Notes under the pieces: model-generated
Database searches by the model: none
The model's input: the letters and a program-made list of their open reading frames with translations, nothing else
Told to the model about the DNA's origin: nothing
In this document: positions 10,588 through 21,127 of the stretch, in pieces
Numbering within the stretch: the first letter of the stretch is position 1
How the letters are laid out: each line of letters starts with the position of its first letter
Program-made: the position numbers and the translations under genes
Assembly (NCBI GenBank): GCA_963792525.1
Contig: CAWBWK010000002.1
Span: forward strand, 124,001-188,000
Source of the DNA: Aestuariivirga sp963792525
GTDB taxonomy: Bacteria > Pseudomonadota > Alphaproteobacteria > Rhizobiales > Aestuariivirgaceae
DNA: 64,000 nucleotides
Reading direction: 5' to 3'

Positions 10588-10979
10588 ATCCATTGTGGTT
10601 CCCCCCAGCCTTTTTTCCAGGGGGCAATGAACAAAAATCAATTGGAAAGACGAACATGTGAACGGCGCACGTCCCGCAAAAGTCGAAGACCTTTACGATA
10701 CTTGCGCAGAAGCAACATGTTCAAATGTACGTCTGGACGGGATGTAGACAACCGCCAGAACATACGTATTTTCGTGCTCGAATTGCCTTATGTCCAAGTT
10801 TACTGGGCACGATCCTTACCACCGAGGTGGCGTTGGACCTTACTTTTCCGCTCAGAGCTCCCCAGGGGGGATCACAAGACAAAACCATTCATTCACGATG
10901 TAAATCAGCAATACAGACAACGCCTAAAGCGCTGCATGCAAACTTTGTTTTCAGGTCTCAATTAAACGGGAGCAATGAG
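10588..10979. other. Spacer between tRNA-Ala and 23S
   Basis: About 390 bases of transcribed spacer. No tRNA, open reading frame or hairpin worth naming was found apart from the processing-stem arm at its edge. Confidence 0.6.
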
Positions 10980-11055
10980 TGGTGGAGACAGACGGGATCG
11001 AACCGACGACCTGAAGCTTGCAAAGCTACCGCTCTCCCAACTGAGCTATGTCCCC
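10980..11055 (-). tRNA. tRNA-Ala(TGC)
   Basis: 76 bases on the minus strand, from GGGGACATAGCTCAGTTGGG to an encoded CCA. The anticodon loop TTTGCAA within AGCTTTGCAAGCT gives TGC. It lies in the 16S-23S spacer, as is standard for alphaproteobacterial rRNA operons. Confidence 0.96.
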
Positions 11056-11099
11056 GCCTTCACTCAACGAGATGGCAAATCCAACTCGTGAAACAAACA

Positions 11100-11176
11100 T
11101 GGTGGGCCTAGGAGGACTTGAACCTCCGACCTCACGCTTATCAAGCGCGCGCTCTAACCAACTGAGCTACAGGCCC
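11100..11176 (-). tRNA. tRNA-Ile(GAT)
   Basis: 77 bases on the minus strand, from GGGCCTGTAGCTCAGTTGGT to an encoded CCA. The anticodon stem-loop CGCTTGATAAGCG gives GAT. It is followed by tRNA-Ala after 44 bases, the canonical spacer pair. Confidence 0.96.
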
Positions 11177-11287
11177 AAGTTCGTATCAGCGCTCCCATAA
11201 GAGACCTGAAGAAAGAGAAACGTAGACGGCGGCATCCCGCATTTTCGAACCGTGACTTATCGGTTCTTTGTTCTATTGAGAAACCGA

Positions 11288-11307
11288 GAGTAGCCGAAGC
11301 TACTAAG
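11288..11307 (-). other. UUCG-capped hairpin after 16S rRNA
   Basis: On the minus strand AGTAGC-TTCG-GCTACT forms a 6-base-pair stem with a very stable UUCG tetraloop, about 15-30 bases after the 16S 3' end. It probably shapes the precursor during 16S maturation. Confidence 0.5.
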
Positions 11308-11313
11308 AGTTTT

Positions 11314-12807
<1,494 letters not shown>

Positions 12808-13171
12808 TGAAACTGGTTGGATGGCAAGATGCCATCAAACTGGTCTAATTGCTTAAAAAATTGACGAGGAAATGTAGTCTCTATCTTGCGATAGAGTCTG
12901 TATATTTCCTTGTATTTAGAAAACGCATTAGACGTTTGTTACTTCGTTCCCACTCACGTGGAAACCGCAAGGACACACGCCGTCTGCGTTTCTCTTTCTT
13001 TCAACAACGATGTCAATCAGCGGGGGACTTTCGTCCCGGTGGATCCTCTTGGAGCGCACAAAACTCTCTTGCCGGTTTCCCCTTTTGGGGGAGGCCGGCG
13101 ATGATGAGCCGTTCAATCTCCAGATTTTCCGCATTGAGGCATCGTCGCTAGGAGCGTCGGTGTCCCTCAGT
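12808..13171 (-). other. rRNA leader with two processing hairpins
   Basis: Transcribed leader of about 360 bases between the promoter and 16S. Two hairpins stand out: 12820-12841 (GATGGCAAGATGCCATC core) just upstream of the 16S 5' end, and 12867-12913, where AGTCTCTATC-TTGC-GATAGAGTCT is extended by AGGAAAT/ATTTCCT. They are likely nuclease entry or antitermination structures. No clear boxA was found by eye. ORFs in this stretch are not credible. Confidence 0.55.
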
Positions 13172-13179
13172 GACCCGGC

Positions 13180-13208
13180 TTATAGGTTCACGATCGTTGA
13201 AGTGTCAA
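13180..13208 (-). promoter_or_regulatory. rRNA operon promoter
   Basis: Minus strand: TTGACA (13203-13208), exactly 17 bases of spacer, then CTATAA (13180-13185). This near-consensus sigma-70-type promoter lies about 370 bases upstream of 16S. Transcription should begin near 13172. No FIS-like or UP element was identified, though the upstream sequence (13209-13245) is AT-rich. Confidence 0.8.
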
Positions 13209-13479
13209 GCGCCCTTGTTGATTTTTTTTGAAATTCTTTTATCGCATTGAAAACAAACGAATATTCCTCGCAGATTGACAGCGTACGGATTAATTTTTCG
13301 AGCGGCTGCGGCACTTTTCGCGGCAAATATTGTCATCCGGGATTGACGAAATGGTGCACTGAACAATGATCGACCTGCATGACGGTCCCGTGACGGTCCA
13401 TGGACCACAAGTCTGAAGTGATGCGGGACCAAGGTCCGATGCTCCGGAAATCGCTAGGCAATCAGCTAAAATTTCGCTT

Positions 13480-13497
13480 ATGGTTAACCAATGTTAA
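13480..13497. promoter_or_regulatory. CtrA-like recognition sequence upstream of the M23 gene
   Basis: The minus strand reads TTAACATTGGTTAACCAT, containing two TTAA half-sites and the full TTAACCAT half-site motif. The spacing is N6 rather than the classic N7. It lies about 80-95 bases before the start codon of a cell-wall endopeptidase, a class of gene often under CtrA control in Alphaproteobacteria. A chance match is possible. Confidence 0.3.
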
Positions 13498-13575
13498 ACG
13501 TTCGGGTCTGATAGTGTGCCATCGCGTTCTTTGCGCGAGTTTGTATCGTAACCTGAAATTCTAGCGCGAACCAAA

Positions 13576-15582
13576 ATGAAAAAACCGCAACGGCCAGTGA
13601 CCTTCAGGTCAATTCGGGTTGACAACCCCGGCAGCCCAGCGCAAACCTCAGCGCCAGGTGCAGCTGTTGCTGCACCCGTAGCACAAGCAGTGCGTCGCGT
13701 CCGTCAGGTCACCTCGGTCGAACGTATTGTAAGTCCGGGGAGTGCGACAGTGAACGAACGTGGCGAAAAAGCAGGCGGACCAGCGCCTTCGACCACACAT
13801 GCGAGTGCCGTCCCGGCTTCGCGTGTTTATTCGTCGAAGATTCCTGCCAACACCAATCAGCCTCCCGCGTCAAATTCAGCTCCGATTGCCCGCAGTGCAT
13901 CGTCGAGCAACCAGTTTCAGTCCCAGCAGCCTTATCAACCCCCGCAACCCTATCAGCCGCTTCCGCAGTCCCAAGCTCCTGTGGCCCAGCGTCAGGTCAA
14001 GCCCATCAAGCTTGAAACAGCATACCTCGACGAACCTCATCACCATCGTTGGCTGATGACGACGTGTATTGCGGGCGTCGTGGCGAGCTTGCTGTTCGGC
14101 GGCATCGCACTTGGTCTTTTTGGTCACAATGCGGCACCACCTGAAGCCCACGCAGCTGTTAACCCGGCTGAGATTGCCGAGCCTGTCAAACGTGTCACGG
14201 ATCCGGTGACGACAGCAGCAATCCCGAACGAAAAGCAGCCGGCGGTGAAGTCGGCCGAAATCATTCCGGAACGTGATCTCGAAAACGAATTCTCCTATCC
14301 CGAAATCACGGAATCGCAACTTCCCTATGATGGTGAAGCCAACAGCCCTGTACTCGACACGGAAATTTCTGCCGTTGATGGCGAAGACGAGGACGAGAAC
14401 AGCACCGTCATTGCCAAAACACCACCAGCCGAACCAGTCGACGAGCAATTCCGCGTGACTTCGGGCCGCACTTTGCGCCAGGAGCTCATCAACCGCGGCG
14501 TCACCAAATCAGCCGCTGATGCATTGATCGCCTCGATCAATCCCATCATGCCAACAAAGCTGATCAAGCCCGGCACCAATTTCGAAGTGACTCTCGACAA
14601 GCAAATCGACTTTTACGGTCGCGAAGTGATTTTCCCGGTTGAGCTTTCCTTCAAGCCCGGCCCCAAGGAAACCATCATCGTTGAAGCCAACGAAGACGGC
14701 GCATTTGATGCCCGCGTTGAAGGCAAGCGCGAAGGCCAGAAATCTCAATATGCGCAGGTCAACCAGTTGCGCGCGCGCGCGCGCGTCGGCTCAAGCCTTT
14801 ATGCGACGGCGAAGGACAACAGTATTCCCGATTACATCGTTTCGGAATTCACTCGTGTGTTCTCCTATGACGTCGATTTCCAGCGCCAGATCGGTGCAAC
14901 CGATTCTTTCGAATTGTTCTTTGGCTCGCCACTCACCGGGACATCAAGCAAGCGCAAGGTTTTGCACTATGCCGAACTTAACTTTGATGGCCGCACCAAA
15001 GGCTATTATCGCTTCACAACAGAAGATGGGCAGACAGATTACTTTGACGAAAACGGCCGCAGCGCCTCGCGCGCCCTGTTGAAGACGCCAATTTCAGGTG
15101 CCCGTCTCACATCGGGCTTCGGCATGCGCCGTCATCCGCTGCTTGGCTATTCACGCATGCATACCGGCACCGATTTCGGCGCACCGTCGGGCACGCCAAT
15201 TCGTGCCGCAGGTTCCGGCGTAATTGATCTTGCAGGCCGTCACGGTGCCTATGGCAACACGATCGTCATCAAGCACACAGTAAAACACAAGACCCTCTAC
15301 GCCCACATGAGCCGCTTTGCAGCAGGCATACGTTCGGGCCAGCGCGTCAACCAGGGCCAGGTCATTGGTTATGTCGGCACAACTGGTCGTTCATCTGGTC
15401 CGCATTTGCATTATGAAGTCCGCGTCAGCGACCGTCCGGTGAACCCGACAGCAATCAAGGCAGCAGGCGGCAAGCAACTCGCAGGCAGCGATATGCAGCG
15501 CTTCCGCCAGACCAAGACAAAAGTGCTCGCCCTGATGCAGCAAGCGCCAAGCTCCACCCAGGTGGCACAAGCCGCACAGTGA
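13576..15582 (+). CDS. Membrane-anchored M23 (LytM-type) peptidoglycan endopeptidase
   Basis: 668 residues. A long disordered Pro/Gln/Ala-rich cytoplasmic part (1-155) precedes one transmembrane helix (about 160-182). A periplasmic region with a LysM/Csd3-like N-terminal module follows (about 290-470), and the M23 metallopeptidase domain is at about 505-615. Zinc and catalytic motifs are seen as RRHPLLGYSRMHTGTDFG, LYAHMS and SGPHLHYEV. It should cleave peptide crosslinks in peptidoglycan during growth or division. A run of alternating GC near 14769-14784 encodes RARARV. Transcribed divergently from the rRNA operon, with a CtrA-like site upstream. Confidence 0.9.
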   Translation: MKKPQRPVTFRSIRVDNPGSPAQTSAPGAAVAAPVAQAVRRVRQVTSVERIVSPGSATVNERGEKAGGPAPSTTHASAVPASRVYSSKIPANTNQPPASNSAPIARSASSSNQFQSQQPYQPPQPYQPLPQSQAPVAQRQVKPIKLETAYLDEPHHHRWLMTTCIAGVVASLLFGGIALGLFGHNAAPPEAHAAVNPAEIAEPVKRVTDPVTTAAIPNEKQPAVKSAEIIPERDLENEFSYPEITESQLPYDGEANSPVLDTEISAVDGEDEDENSTVIAKTPPAEPVDEQFRVTSGRTLRQELINRGVTKSAADALIASINPIMPTKLIKPGTNFEVTLDKQIDFYGREVIFPVELSFKPGPKETIIVEANEDGAFDARVEGKREGQKSQYAQVNQLRARARVGSSLYATAKDNSIPDYIVSEFTRVFSYDVDFQRQIGATDSFELFFGSPLTGTSSKRKVLHYAELNFDGRTKGYYRFTTEDGQTDYFDENGRSASRALLKTPISGARLTSGFGMRRHPLLGYSRMHTGTDFGAPSGTPIRAAGSGVIDLAGRHGAYGNTIVIKHTVKHKTLYAHMSRFAAGIRSGQRVNQGQVIGYVGTTGRSSGPHLHYEVRVSDRPVNPTAIKAAGGKQLAGSDMQRFRQTKTKVLALMQQAPSSTQVAQAAQ

Positions 15583-15622
15583 ACTGAAAACACTGATCAC
15601 CTGACTGCATCTTTGCTGCCCT

Positions 15623-16984
15623 TCATCCCCGCCGCCGTGCCCGACGGTTCAAGATATATTGGCTCGTCGCCTTGTCGGCGCTGCGCAATGCACCTTCGAG
15701 GTAGCCTTGTAATTCGCCGCTGCTGGCTTCACCGATCGTCGACCATTGTGGGCTACCCTCGTGAATGTCGAGATGGGCAACTTCGCCCGGCCTGAGAGCA
15801 CCAGAGTAACTCATGGGAGCATCGGTGCGCTCAACACCCACATAGAATTCACTCAATCCTGGTGAAATAAGATCGAGCATCTTCAGCACATGCCCTGCGT
15901 GTTCAACAGCAGTGGCGCGGCCCGGGGGCAAGGGCCCGGTCAAGACTGTCAACAAGCCAGCGCCACCTTGACCTGTGCTCGATGTCCAAATCTGTTCGCC
16001 AGTATCAGTGAGCAAGATCCCCGAAAAGTTAAAGTGCCGATGAAACCCTTCCAGAAATTTGAGATGGAGTTTCGATCCCCGCGCATAGGTCGCACGCCGG
16101 GCGTGGTCGAGTGTTGAGGGCGAAAGCCCCGGCACATCGACCTTGATCTTCTGCAGGCTGTGCAAAGGAGCGGCAAAGAACACATGCTCTGCCGTGAACA
16201 TCTTTTCGATTTTGTTGCCATTGCGCGCCAGCACGCGGATGTTGCCGTTGATGCCATCAATATGAGTGACACGGTGACCATAGTGAACCTGCGGGCGAAC
16301 CTGGGCTTCCATACGGTTGGTGATCTGCACCATGCCACTGGGCACCGTATAGGCCTCATCCACATTGGGAATCAGCCTGAAGCAGGGACCGGTCAGATCA
16401 AGTTCCAGATAATCAAAGAGGACATGGAGGTTGAGATCCTGCAAGTCCTGGCCGTATTCACTCCAGAAAAATGATTTGAGTGCCGCTTGCAGCACCGGGC
16501 CAGCACGAAGCTCTGTGAGGTAATCCGCGATGCTTTGTGCTATAAAGCGAGATTGGATGTCGCGGGTTTCATCTTGTCGCCACTCCTCCTGGTCATGCAG
16601 CATGACATTGATGGCCGAGCGGCTTTCCGCAAAGATCAGGGCATCAAATTCAGCCTGACTGTAGAGCGTGCCACCGATCACGTAATTCATGCTGTCCGCC
16701 ATCAGTTTCAGGCGGCGCACATAGGTGATGCCGAACTGGTCCATCAGGCGGATGGCGAGAGAATCCGTCGAGTTGATGAGGTTTGCTCCCTCATCCAGCG
16801 TCAATCCGAGATGTGAATGCCGTTCCTGGCGCGACAGCACGCGGCCACCCGAATGGTCTTCCGCTTCCAAGACCAGAAACCGGATATTGGCCTGTTGCAA
16901 TCGGTAGGCCGCAAAAAGCCCTGCGGCCCCAGCCCCTATGATGATTGCATCAACGTCGAAGTTCTTTGCGCCATGGTGTTCCAT
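15623..16984 (-). CDS. Flavin monoamine oxidase family FAD-dependent oxidoreductase
   Basis: 453 residues. The FAD-binding motif IIIGAGAAGLFAAYRL lies at residues 14-29, followed by the LVLEAEDHSGGRV continuation. The central substrate domain and a C-terminal FAD-binding part ending in GEASSGELQGYLEGALRSA match the amine oxidase superfamily (PF01593). The specific amine is not predictable. Transcribed as a single gene, convergent with the M23 gene and separated from argG by 137 bases with no recognised feature. Confidence 0.85.
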   Translation of the reverse strand: MEHHGAKNFDVDAIIIGAGAAGLFAAYRLQQANIRFLVLEAEDHSGGRVLSRQERHSHLGLTLDEGANLINSTDSLAIRLMDQFGITYVRRLKLMADSMNYVIGGTLYSQAEFDALIFAESRSAINVMLHDQEEWRQDETRDIQSRFIAQSIADYLTELRAGPVLQAALKSFFWSEYGQDLQDLNLHVLFDYLELDLTGPCFRLIPNVDEAYTVPSGMVQITNRMEAQVRPQVHYGHRVTHIDGINGNIRVLARNGNKIEKMFTAEHVFFAAPLHSLQKIKVDVPGLSPSTLDHARRATYARGSKLHLKFLEGFHRHFNFSGILLTDTGEQIWTSSTGQGGAGLLTVLTGPLPPGRATAVEHAGHVLKMLDLISPGLSEFYVGVERTDAPMSYSGALRPGEVAHLDIHEGSPQWSTIGEASSGELQGYLEGALRSADKATSQYILNRRARRRG

Positions 16985-17121
16985 GACTTGTCAGACTGTC
17001 GCGACAATGGATCGAACTCAAGACACTTCCGATCACCTCTCGAAGAGCGTTCGTGATCGATCTCGTCAAATTCCGGCATATCATTCATAGCCGCGATCAG
17101 CCCAATAGCCATCGCACACTA

Positions 17122-18351
17122 TCACGCGATCTCAGTGCTCCGCTTCCGTGCCGCCAGTGTGCGCAGGCGCAATGCATTCAAGCGGATAAACCCTGCTGCA
17201 TCTTTCTGGTCATAGGCACCGCGATCGTCTTCAAACGTCACGAGATCATTCTTGTAGAGAGACTTCGGCGAACGGCGGCCAACCACAATCACATTGCCCT
17301 TGTAGAGCTTGAGGCGCACATCACCTTCGACATGCTCCTGGGACTTGTCGATCATCACCTGTAGCATCTCACGCTCCGGCGCAAACCAGAAGCCGTAATA
17401 GATGAGCTCGGCATAACGCGGCATCACCGAATCTTTCAGATGCGCTGCTTCGCGGTCCAACGTGAGTGATTCCATCGCGCGGTGTGCGGTGTGCAAGATC
17501 GTTCCACCCGGTGTTTCATAAACCCCGCGCGATTTCATGCCAACAAAACGATTCTCGACGAGATCAAGCCGCCCGATGCCATTGTCATGACCGAGACGAT
17601 TAAGTTCGGTGAACAGCACATGCGGCGCCATCGCCTTGCCATCAATCGCAACAGGATCACCATGCTTGAAACTGATCTCGACGTAAGTTGGTTTGTCCGG
17701 CGCATCCTCAGGCGCAATGGTGCGCTGGTAGACATAAGGTGGCGGCTCTTCCCATGGATCCTCCAGCACCTTGCCCTCGGATGAGGAGTGCAAGAGATTG
17801 GCATCAACAGAGAATGGTGCCTCGCCGAGCTTGTCTTTTGAAACTTGAATTTGGTGCTCTTCGGCAAACGCAATCAGATCGGTCCGCGACTTGAATTGCC
17901 ACTCACGCCACGGTGCAATGATTTTGATGTCAGGGTTGAGTGCATAGGCCGTGAGTTCAAACCGCACCTGGTCATTGCCCTTGCCGGTCGCACCATGTGA
18001 AATCGCATCGGCACCAGTTTTTTCAGCAATCTCGATCAAGCGCTTGGCAATCAAGGGCCGCGCAATCGACGTGCCCAACAGATAAACGCCTTCATACAAG
18101 GCATTGGCGCGAAACATCGGGAAGACAAAGTCACGAATGAATTCTTCACGCACGTCTTCGATAAAGATTTCCTTGATGCCGAGTAGCTCGGCCTTCTTGC
18201 GCGCAGGTTCAATCTCGCCCCCCTGCCCCAGATCGGCCGTGAAGGTCACGACCTCAGCCTGGTATTCGGTCTGCAACCACTTCAGGATGATCGAGGTATC
18301 AAGCCCGCCCGAATAGGCGAGGACGACTTTTTTGATTTTCTGTTTGGACAT
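17122..18351 (-). CDS. argG: Argininosuccinate synthase
   Basis: Joins citrulline and aspartate with ATP in arginine synthesis. The start MSKQKIKKVVLAYSGGLDTS (ATG 18351) fits the family; a longer frame to 18408 lacks conservation. The PP-loop AYSGGLDTS, GATGKGNDQVRFE and the aspartate-binding region LNRLGHDNGIGRLD are all present. At 409 residues it is full length. It lies on the same strand as, but apart from, argH, which catalyses the next step. Confidence 0.97.
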   Translation of the reverse strand: MSKQKIKKVVLAYSGGLDTSIILKWLQTEYQAEVVTFTADLGQGGEIEPARKKAELLGIKEIFIEDVREEFIRDFVFPMFRANALYEGVYLLGTSIARPLIAKRLIEIAEKTGADAISHGATGKGNDQVRFELTAYALNPDIKIIAPWREWQFKSRTDLIAFAEEHQIQVSKDKLGEAPFSVDANLLHSSSEGKVLEDPWEEPPPYVYQRTIAPEDAPDKPTYVEISFKHGDPVAIDGKAMAPHVLFTELNRLGHDNGIGRLDLVENRFVGMKSRGVYETPGGTILHTAHRAMESLTLDREAAHLKDSVMPRYAELIYYGFWFAPEREMLQVMIDKSQEHVEGDVRLKLYKGNVIVVGRRSPKSLYKNDLVTFEDDRGAYDQKDAAGFIRLNALRLRTLAARKRSTEIA

Positions 18352-18450
18352 GACTTGCTCTCGAGTGCGTTCGTGTGGTGGCTCTACCACTATTCCCGCA
18401 CAAGCCACAAGTTCGGGCCTTCAGAGTATCTTCAGCCGCAATAACACCGA

Positions 18451-21051
18451 TCAATATAGCCCGCGTAGAAGTCGATCAATATAGCCGCGTTCTGTATCGC
18501 TGAGGGTGCCTTCATTGGCGCGGTTTCTCAGCATCTCGAGAATTTCGCGCGCCCGCCGCATGGCGAGTTCAGACGGCACGATGTCTTTCTCGGGGCCATC
18601 AATATCAGGATTGCGGGTGGCGCGGGGACGACCGAGCGGATCGTCGGTATCGCGGCCTGCACCTTCACCATCACGATTGCCATCGCGGCCATTCTGGCCT
18701 TGGCCACGCCGCGCCTGTTCGCGCATTTTCTTGCCGAGTTCGCCCGCACCTTCGCGCAGGTTTTTCATGGCCTCGCCCTGGTTTTGAAGGGCACCTTCGC
18801 GGTCGCCTTCACCCAGATCCTGTTCAGCGCCACCCATGCCCTTGCGCGCATCGCCAAATTTACCGGGCGCATCGCGGCCCAGTTCCTTCATCATCTTGTC
18901 GAGCATCTGGCCAAGCTCACCCTGCTCTTGCGCCATACCCTGACGACTGCGACCACGCTTGCCACCCGGCTGTTGGCCACCTTCGCCCATCTGGCCCTCA
19001 CCCTGCTGGCCCGGTTGCTGACCTGGTTGCTGGCCTTCGCCCTGCTCACCTTGATCTCCGGGCTGTTCACCCTGACCAGACTGGGAATTGGGCATCTTCT
19101 GGGTTTCATCCATCAGCTGCTGCTGCTTCTTCATCATCTCACCGAGCTGATCCATCAGCTGCTGCATCTGGCCGCCATCGCCACCCTGCTGCTGGTCACC
19201 CATCTCGAGATTTTGCAAAATCCGATCAAGCTCATCGAGAAGCGCTTGCGCCTGTTCCTGTGCACCTTGCTTGGAAAGCTCTTCAATCGCATCCAGCATT
19301 TTCTGCAGGTCTTCCTGCGTGATCGGCTTTGATTGCCCGGCCTGCTGCTGCTCTTGCGGGCCACCTTCCTTCTGGCGGCGCTCACGCTCGGCTTGCATCT
19401 GCTCCATTAGCTTGTTCATCGCCTCTTTCATGCGGCGCGAAAGCTCGGCGATTTTTTCAGGTGGTGCCCCTTCGCGAATGGCGCGTTCCAATTCTTCTTT
19501 CAGTGCCTTCAACTCGGCACGCGCATCGGCCAAGGAGCCATCATCAATATCAACAGCAAGTTGCCAGAGATCGGTGATGGCCTCTTTCACATCATCATAG
19601 TCACCAGAATTTTCGAGATGCGAAGAGATCGCGGCAAGCCGCACCAGATAGGCCGAGCGCTCGGTAAGCCCGCGTGGATAGGACAGGATCATGTTGAACA
19701 GCGCTGCCACTTCTGGCGCCTTGTCCGGCACCAAGATCAATACTCTACGTTGCTCAATCAGCGCCTTCGATAATGGCCGCAGGAATGGCCGCTCGGGTAA
19801 TGTGACAACAATCGGCTTGGCAAGCGTAGCCTGACCTACCGCATCGGTGGCTGTCAGCTGCATTTCAACACGAAAACCTGCCCAGGGATGAGCGGTCAGA
19901 TCCTGCGTTGTCTTTCCCTTTTCATCACGCGCATTGGGGCGCTTCATCCGCACTTCGAACTTTGGCGGATCCCACAGGAACACACCATTGCCCTCAAAGC
20001 CAAGGCCACCTTCCTGCTCGTCGGTCAGTGAAATTTCCGACGTGATGTTCTTCACGCCATAGTCGTCCTTTGCTTCCCAATGCACAGTGAGGCCACCACG
20101 TGCGGCAACCTCAGGCGCTTTGGGAATAGTGATCACGGGTGGCGCATCGGCAATCGTGTTGAAGGCAAAACTCTCAGCCACCTTGCCATCAGCAACCACA
20201 TCCATCTTCAATGATTTCGAAAGTGTCACTTCAGCCGTTGCACCATTGTCGGTCTTGGCCTGCTTGTGCGGCACATCAACGGCAGCGCCATCAGCGCCGA
20301 GCAATTTCACATCAACCAGTTCAGCATTGTTGACGCGCAGCGAAATCACCGAACCTGCTGGCACATCAATATTTGGATTGGCCTCGCGCTTGGCTCGCAT
20401 CGCGGGGCTGGTCAAAAGCACTGGGGGCTTTCCGGTATAGGCGGGCGGTCTCACCCAGGCATCAACCGCAACCGGATTAAGCGCAACAGGGGGCGGCGGA
20501 TTAACCGCACCGACAAGATTTTTCGAAAATTCACCAGAGCCCAGCAAAGCAGCAGCCACCAGACCAAGGGCCACAGGCACGCGAAGGGCACGCGGATCAA
20601 AATCACGCCATTGCGAGCGCGGTGGCGATACAGGCACATTATCCAGCTTCAGCAATTGGCGACGCTTGTGCTCTTCCCAGATTGCGCGGTGCTCATCGCT
20701 TTCAAACTCGCCCGCGATTTTCTCATCAGCAGCCGAAACGCCACGATGCGCAACCTGTGCCTCACGTTCCATTCGGCGCATGGCATGATAGCGCGATGGA
20801 AACGCAAGACGCACGAGGGGTACGAGACTTCCGACAAACAAAATCGCAAGTGACAGCAGGACTGCCAAGCGCTGCGATCCACCAAGACTATTCAGCACGC
20901 CTGAGAATACGATGATCGCGGCGAGTGCCAGCACCATCACTGGCCAATGCGCCTTGGCCCACAGCGCTTCCCAAACCATGGCCGCGCGCTGCAGCCCGAT
21001 TTGCCGTTCCAGTTTTTCCCGCCGATTCACTTCGCTCTTCTCATTCATCAC
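18451..21051 (-). CDS. TIGR02302 / DUF4175 family inner-membrane protein
   Basis: 866 residues with three hydrophobic segments near the N-terminus (about 33-55, 60-82 and 155-172), a large periplasmic part with immunoglobulin-like beta-rich blocks, and a long Gln/Gly/Lys/Met-rich helical tail (about 580-800). The tail is repetitive, with QPGQQPGQQGEGQMGEGGQQ as an example. It ends in the conserved block ELAMRRAREILEMLRNRANE. This arrangement is that of TIGR02302, an uncharacterised alphaproteobacterial family. Function unknown. The family often lies next to lysA, as here. Confidence 0.88.
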   Translation of the reverse strand: MMNEKSEVNRREKLERQIGLQRAAMVWEALWAKAHWPVMVLALAAIIVFSGVLNSLGGSQRLAVLLSLAILFVGSLVPLVRLAFPSRYHAMRRMEREAQVAHRGVSAADEKIAGEFESDEHRAIWEEHKRRQLLKLDNVPVSPPRSQWRDFDPRALRVPVALGLVAAALLGSGEFSKNLVGAVNPPPPVALNPVAVDAWVRPPAYTGKPPVLLTSPAMRAKREANPNIDVPAGSVISLRVNNAELVDVKLLGADGAAVDVPHKQAKTDNGATAEVTLSKSLKMDVVADGKVAESFAFNTIADAPPVITIPKAPEVAARGGLTVHWEAKDDYGVKNITSEISLTDEQEGGLGFEGNGVFLWDPPKFEVRMKRPNARDEKGKTTQDLTAHPWAGFRVEMQLTATDAVGQATLAKPIVVTLPERPFLRPLSKALIEQRRVLILVPDKAPEVAALFNMILSYPRGLTERSAYLVRLAAISSHLENSGDYDDVKEAITDLWQLAVDIDDGSLADARAELKALKEELERAIREGAPPEKIAELSRRMKEAMNKLMEQMQAERERRQKEGGPQEQQQAGQSKPITQEDLQKMLDAIEELSKQGAQEQAQALLDELDRILQNLEMGDQQQGGDGGQMQQLMDQLGEMMKKQQQLMDETQKMPNSQSGQGEQPGDQGEQGEGQQPGQQPGQQGEGQMGEGGQQPGGKRGRSRQGMAQEQGELGQMLDKMMKELGRDAPGKFGDARKGMGGAEQDLGEGDREGALQNQGEAMKNLREGAGELGKKMREQARRGQGQNGRDGNRDGEGAGRDTDDPLGRPRATRNPDIDGPEKDIVPSELAMRRAREILEMLRNRANEGTLSDTERGYIDRLLRGLY

Positions 21052-21127
21052 AGGAAGTATCCTACCACATCTAGGCGGAAATATGACATCAAGGAATTAT
21101 TTCGCAAGTGCCGGAATTGAAACACCT

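Noticed and set aside
10588..10979. Intervening sequence or extra tRNA in the rRNA spacer
   Set aside because: No cloverleaf or long stem was found apart from the 23S processing arm.
13876..14448. 190-codon minus-strand frame
   Set aside because: Antisense to the disordered and periplasmic parts of the M23 protein; composition is that of a shadow frame.
14769..14784. Alternating GC run as a Z-DNA or regulatory element
   Set aside because: It lies inside a coding region and simply encodes alternating Arg/Ala.
18700..19332. 210-codon plus-strand frame rich in Leu/Thr/Ala
   Set aside because: It is the antisense shadow of the low-complexity Gln/Gly tail of the TIGR02302 protein.
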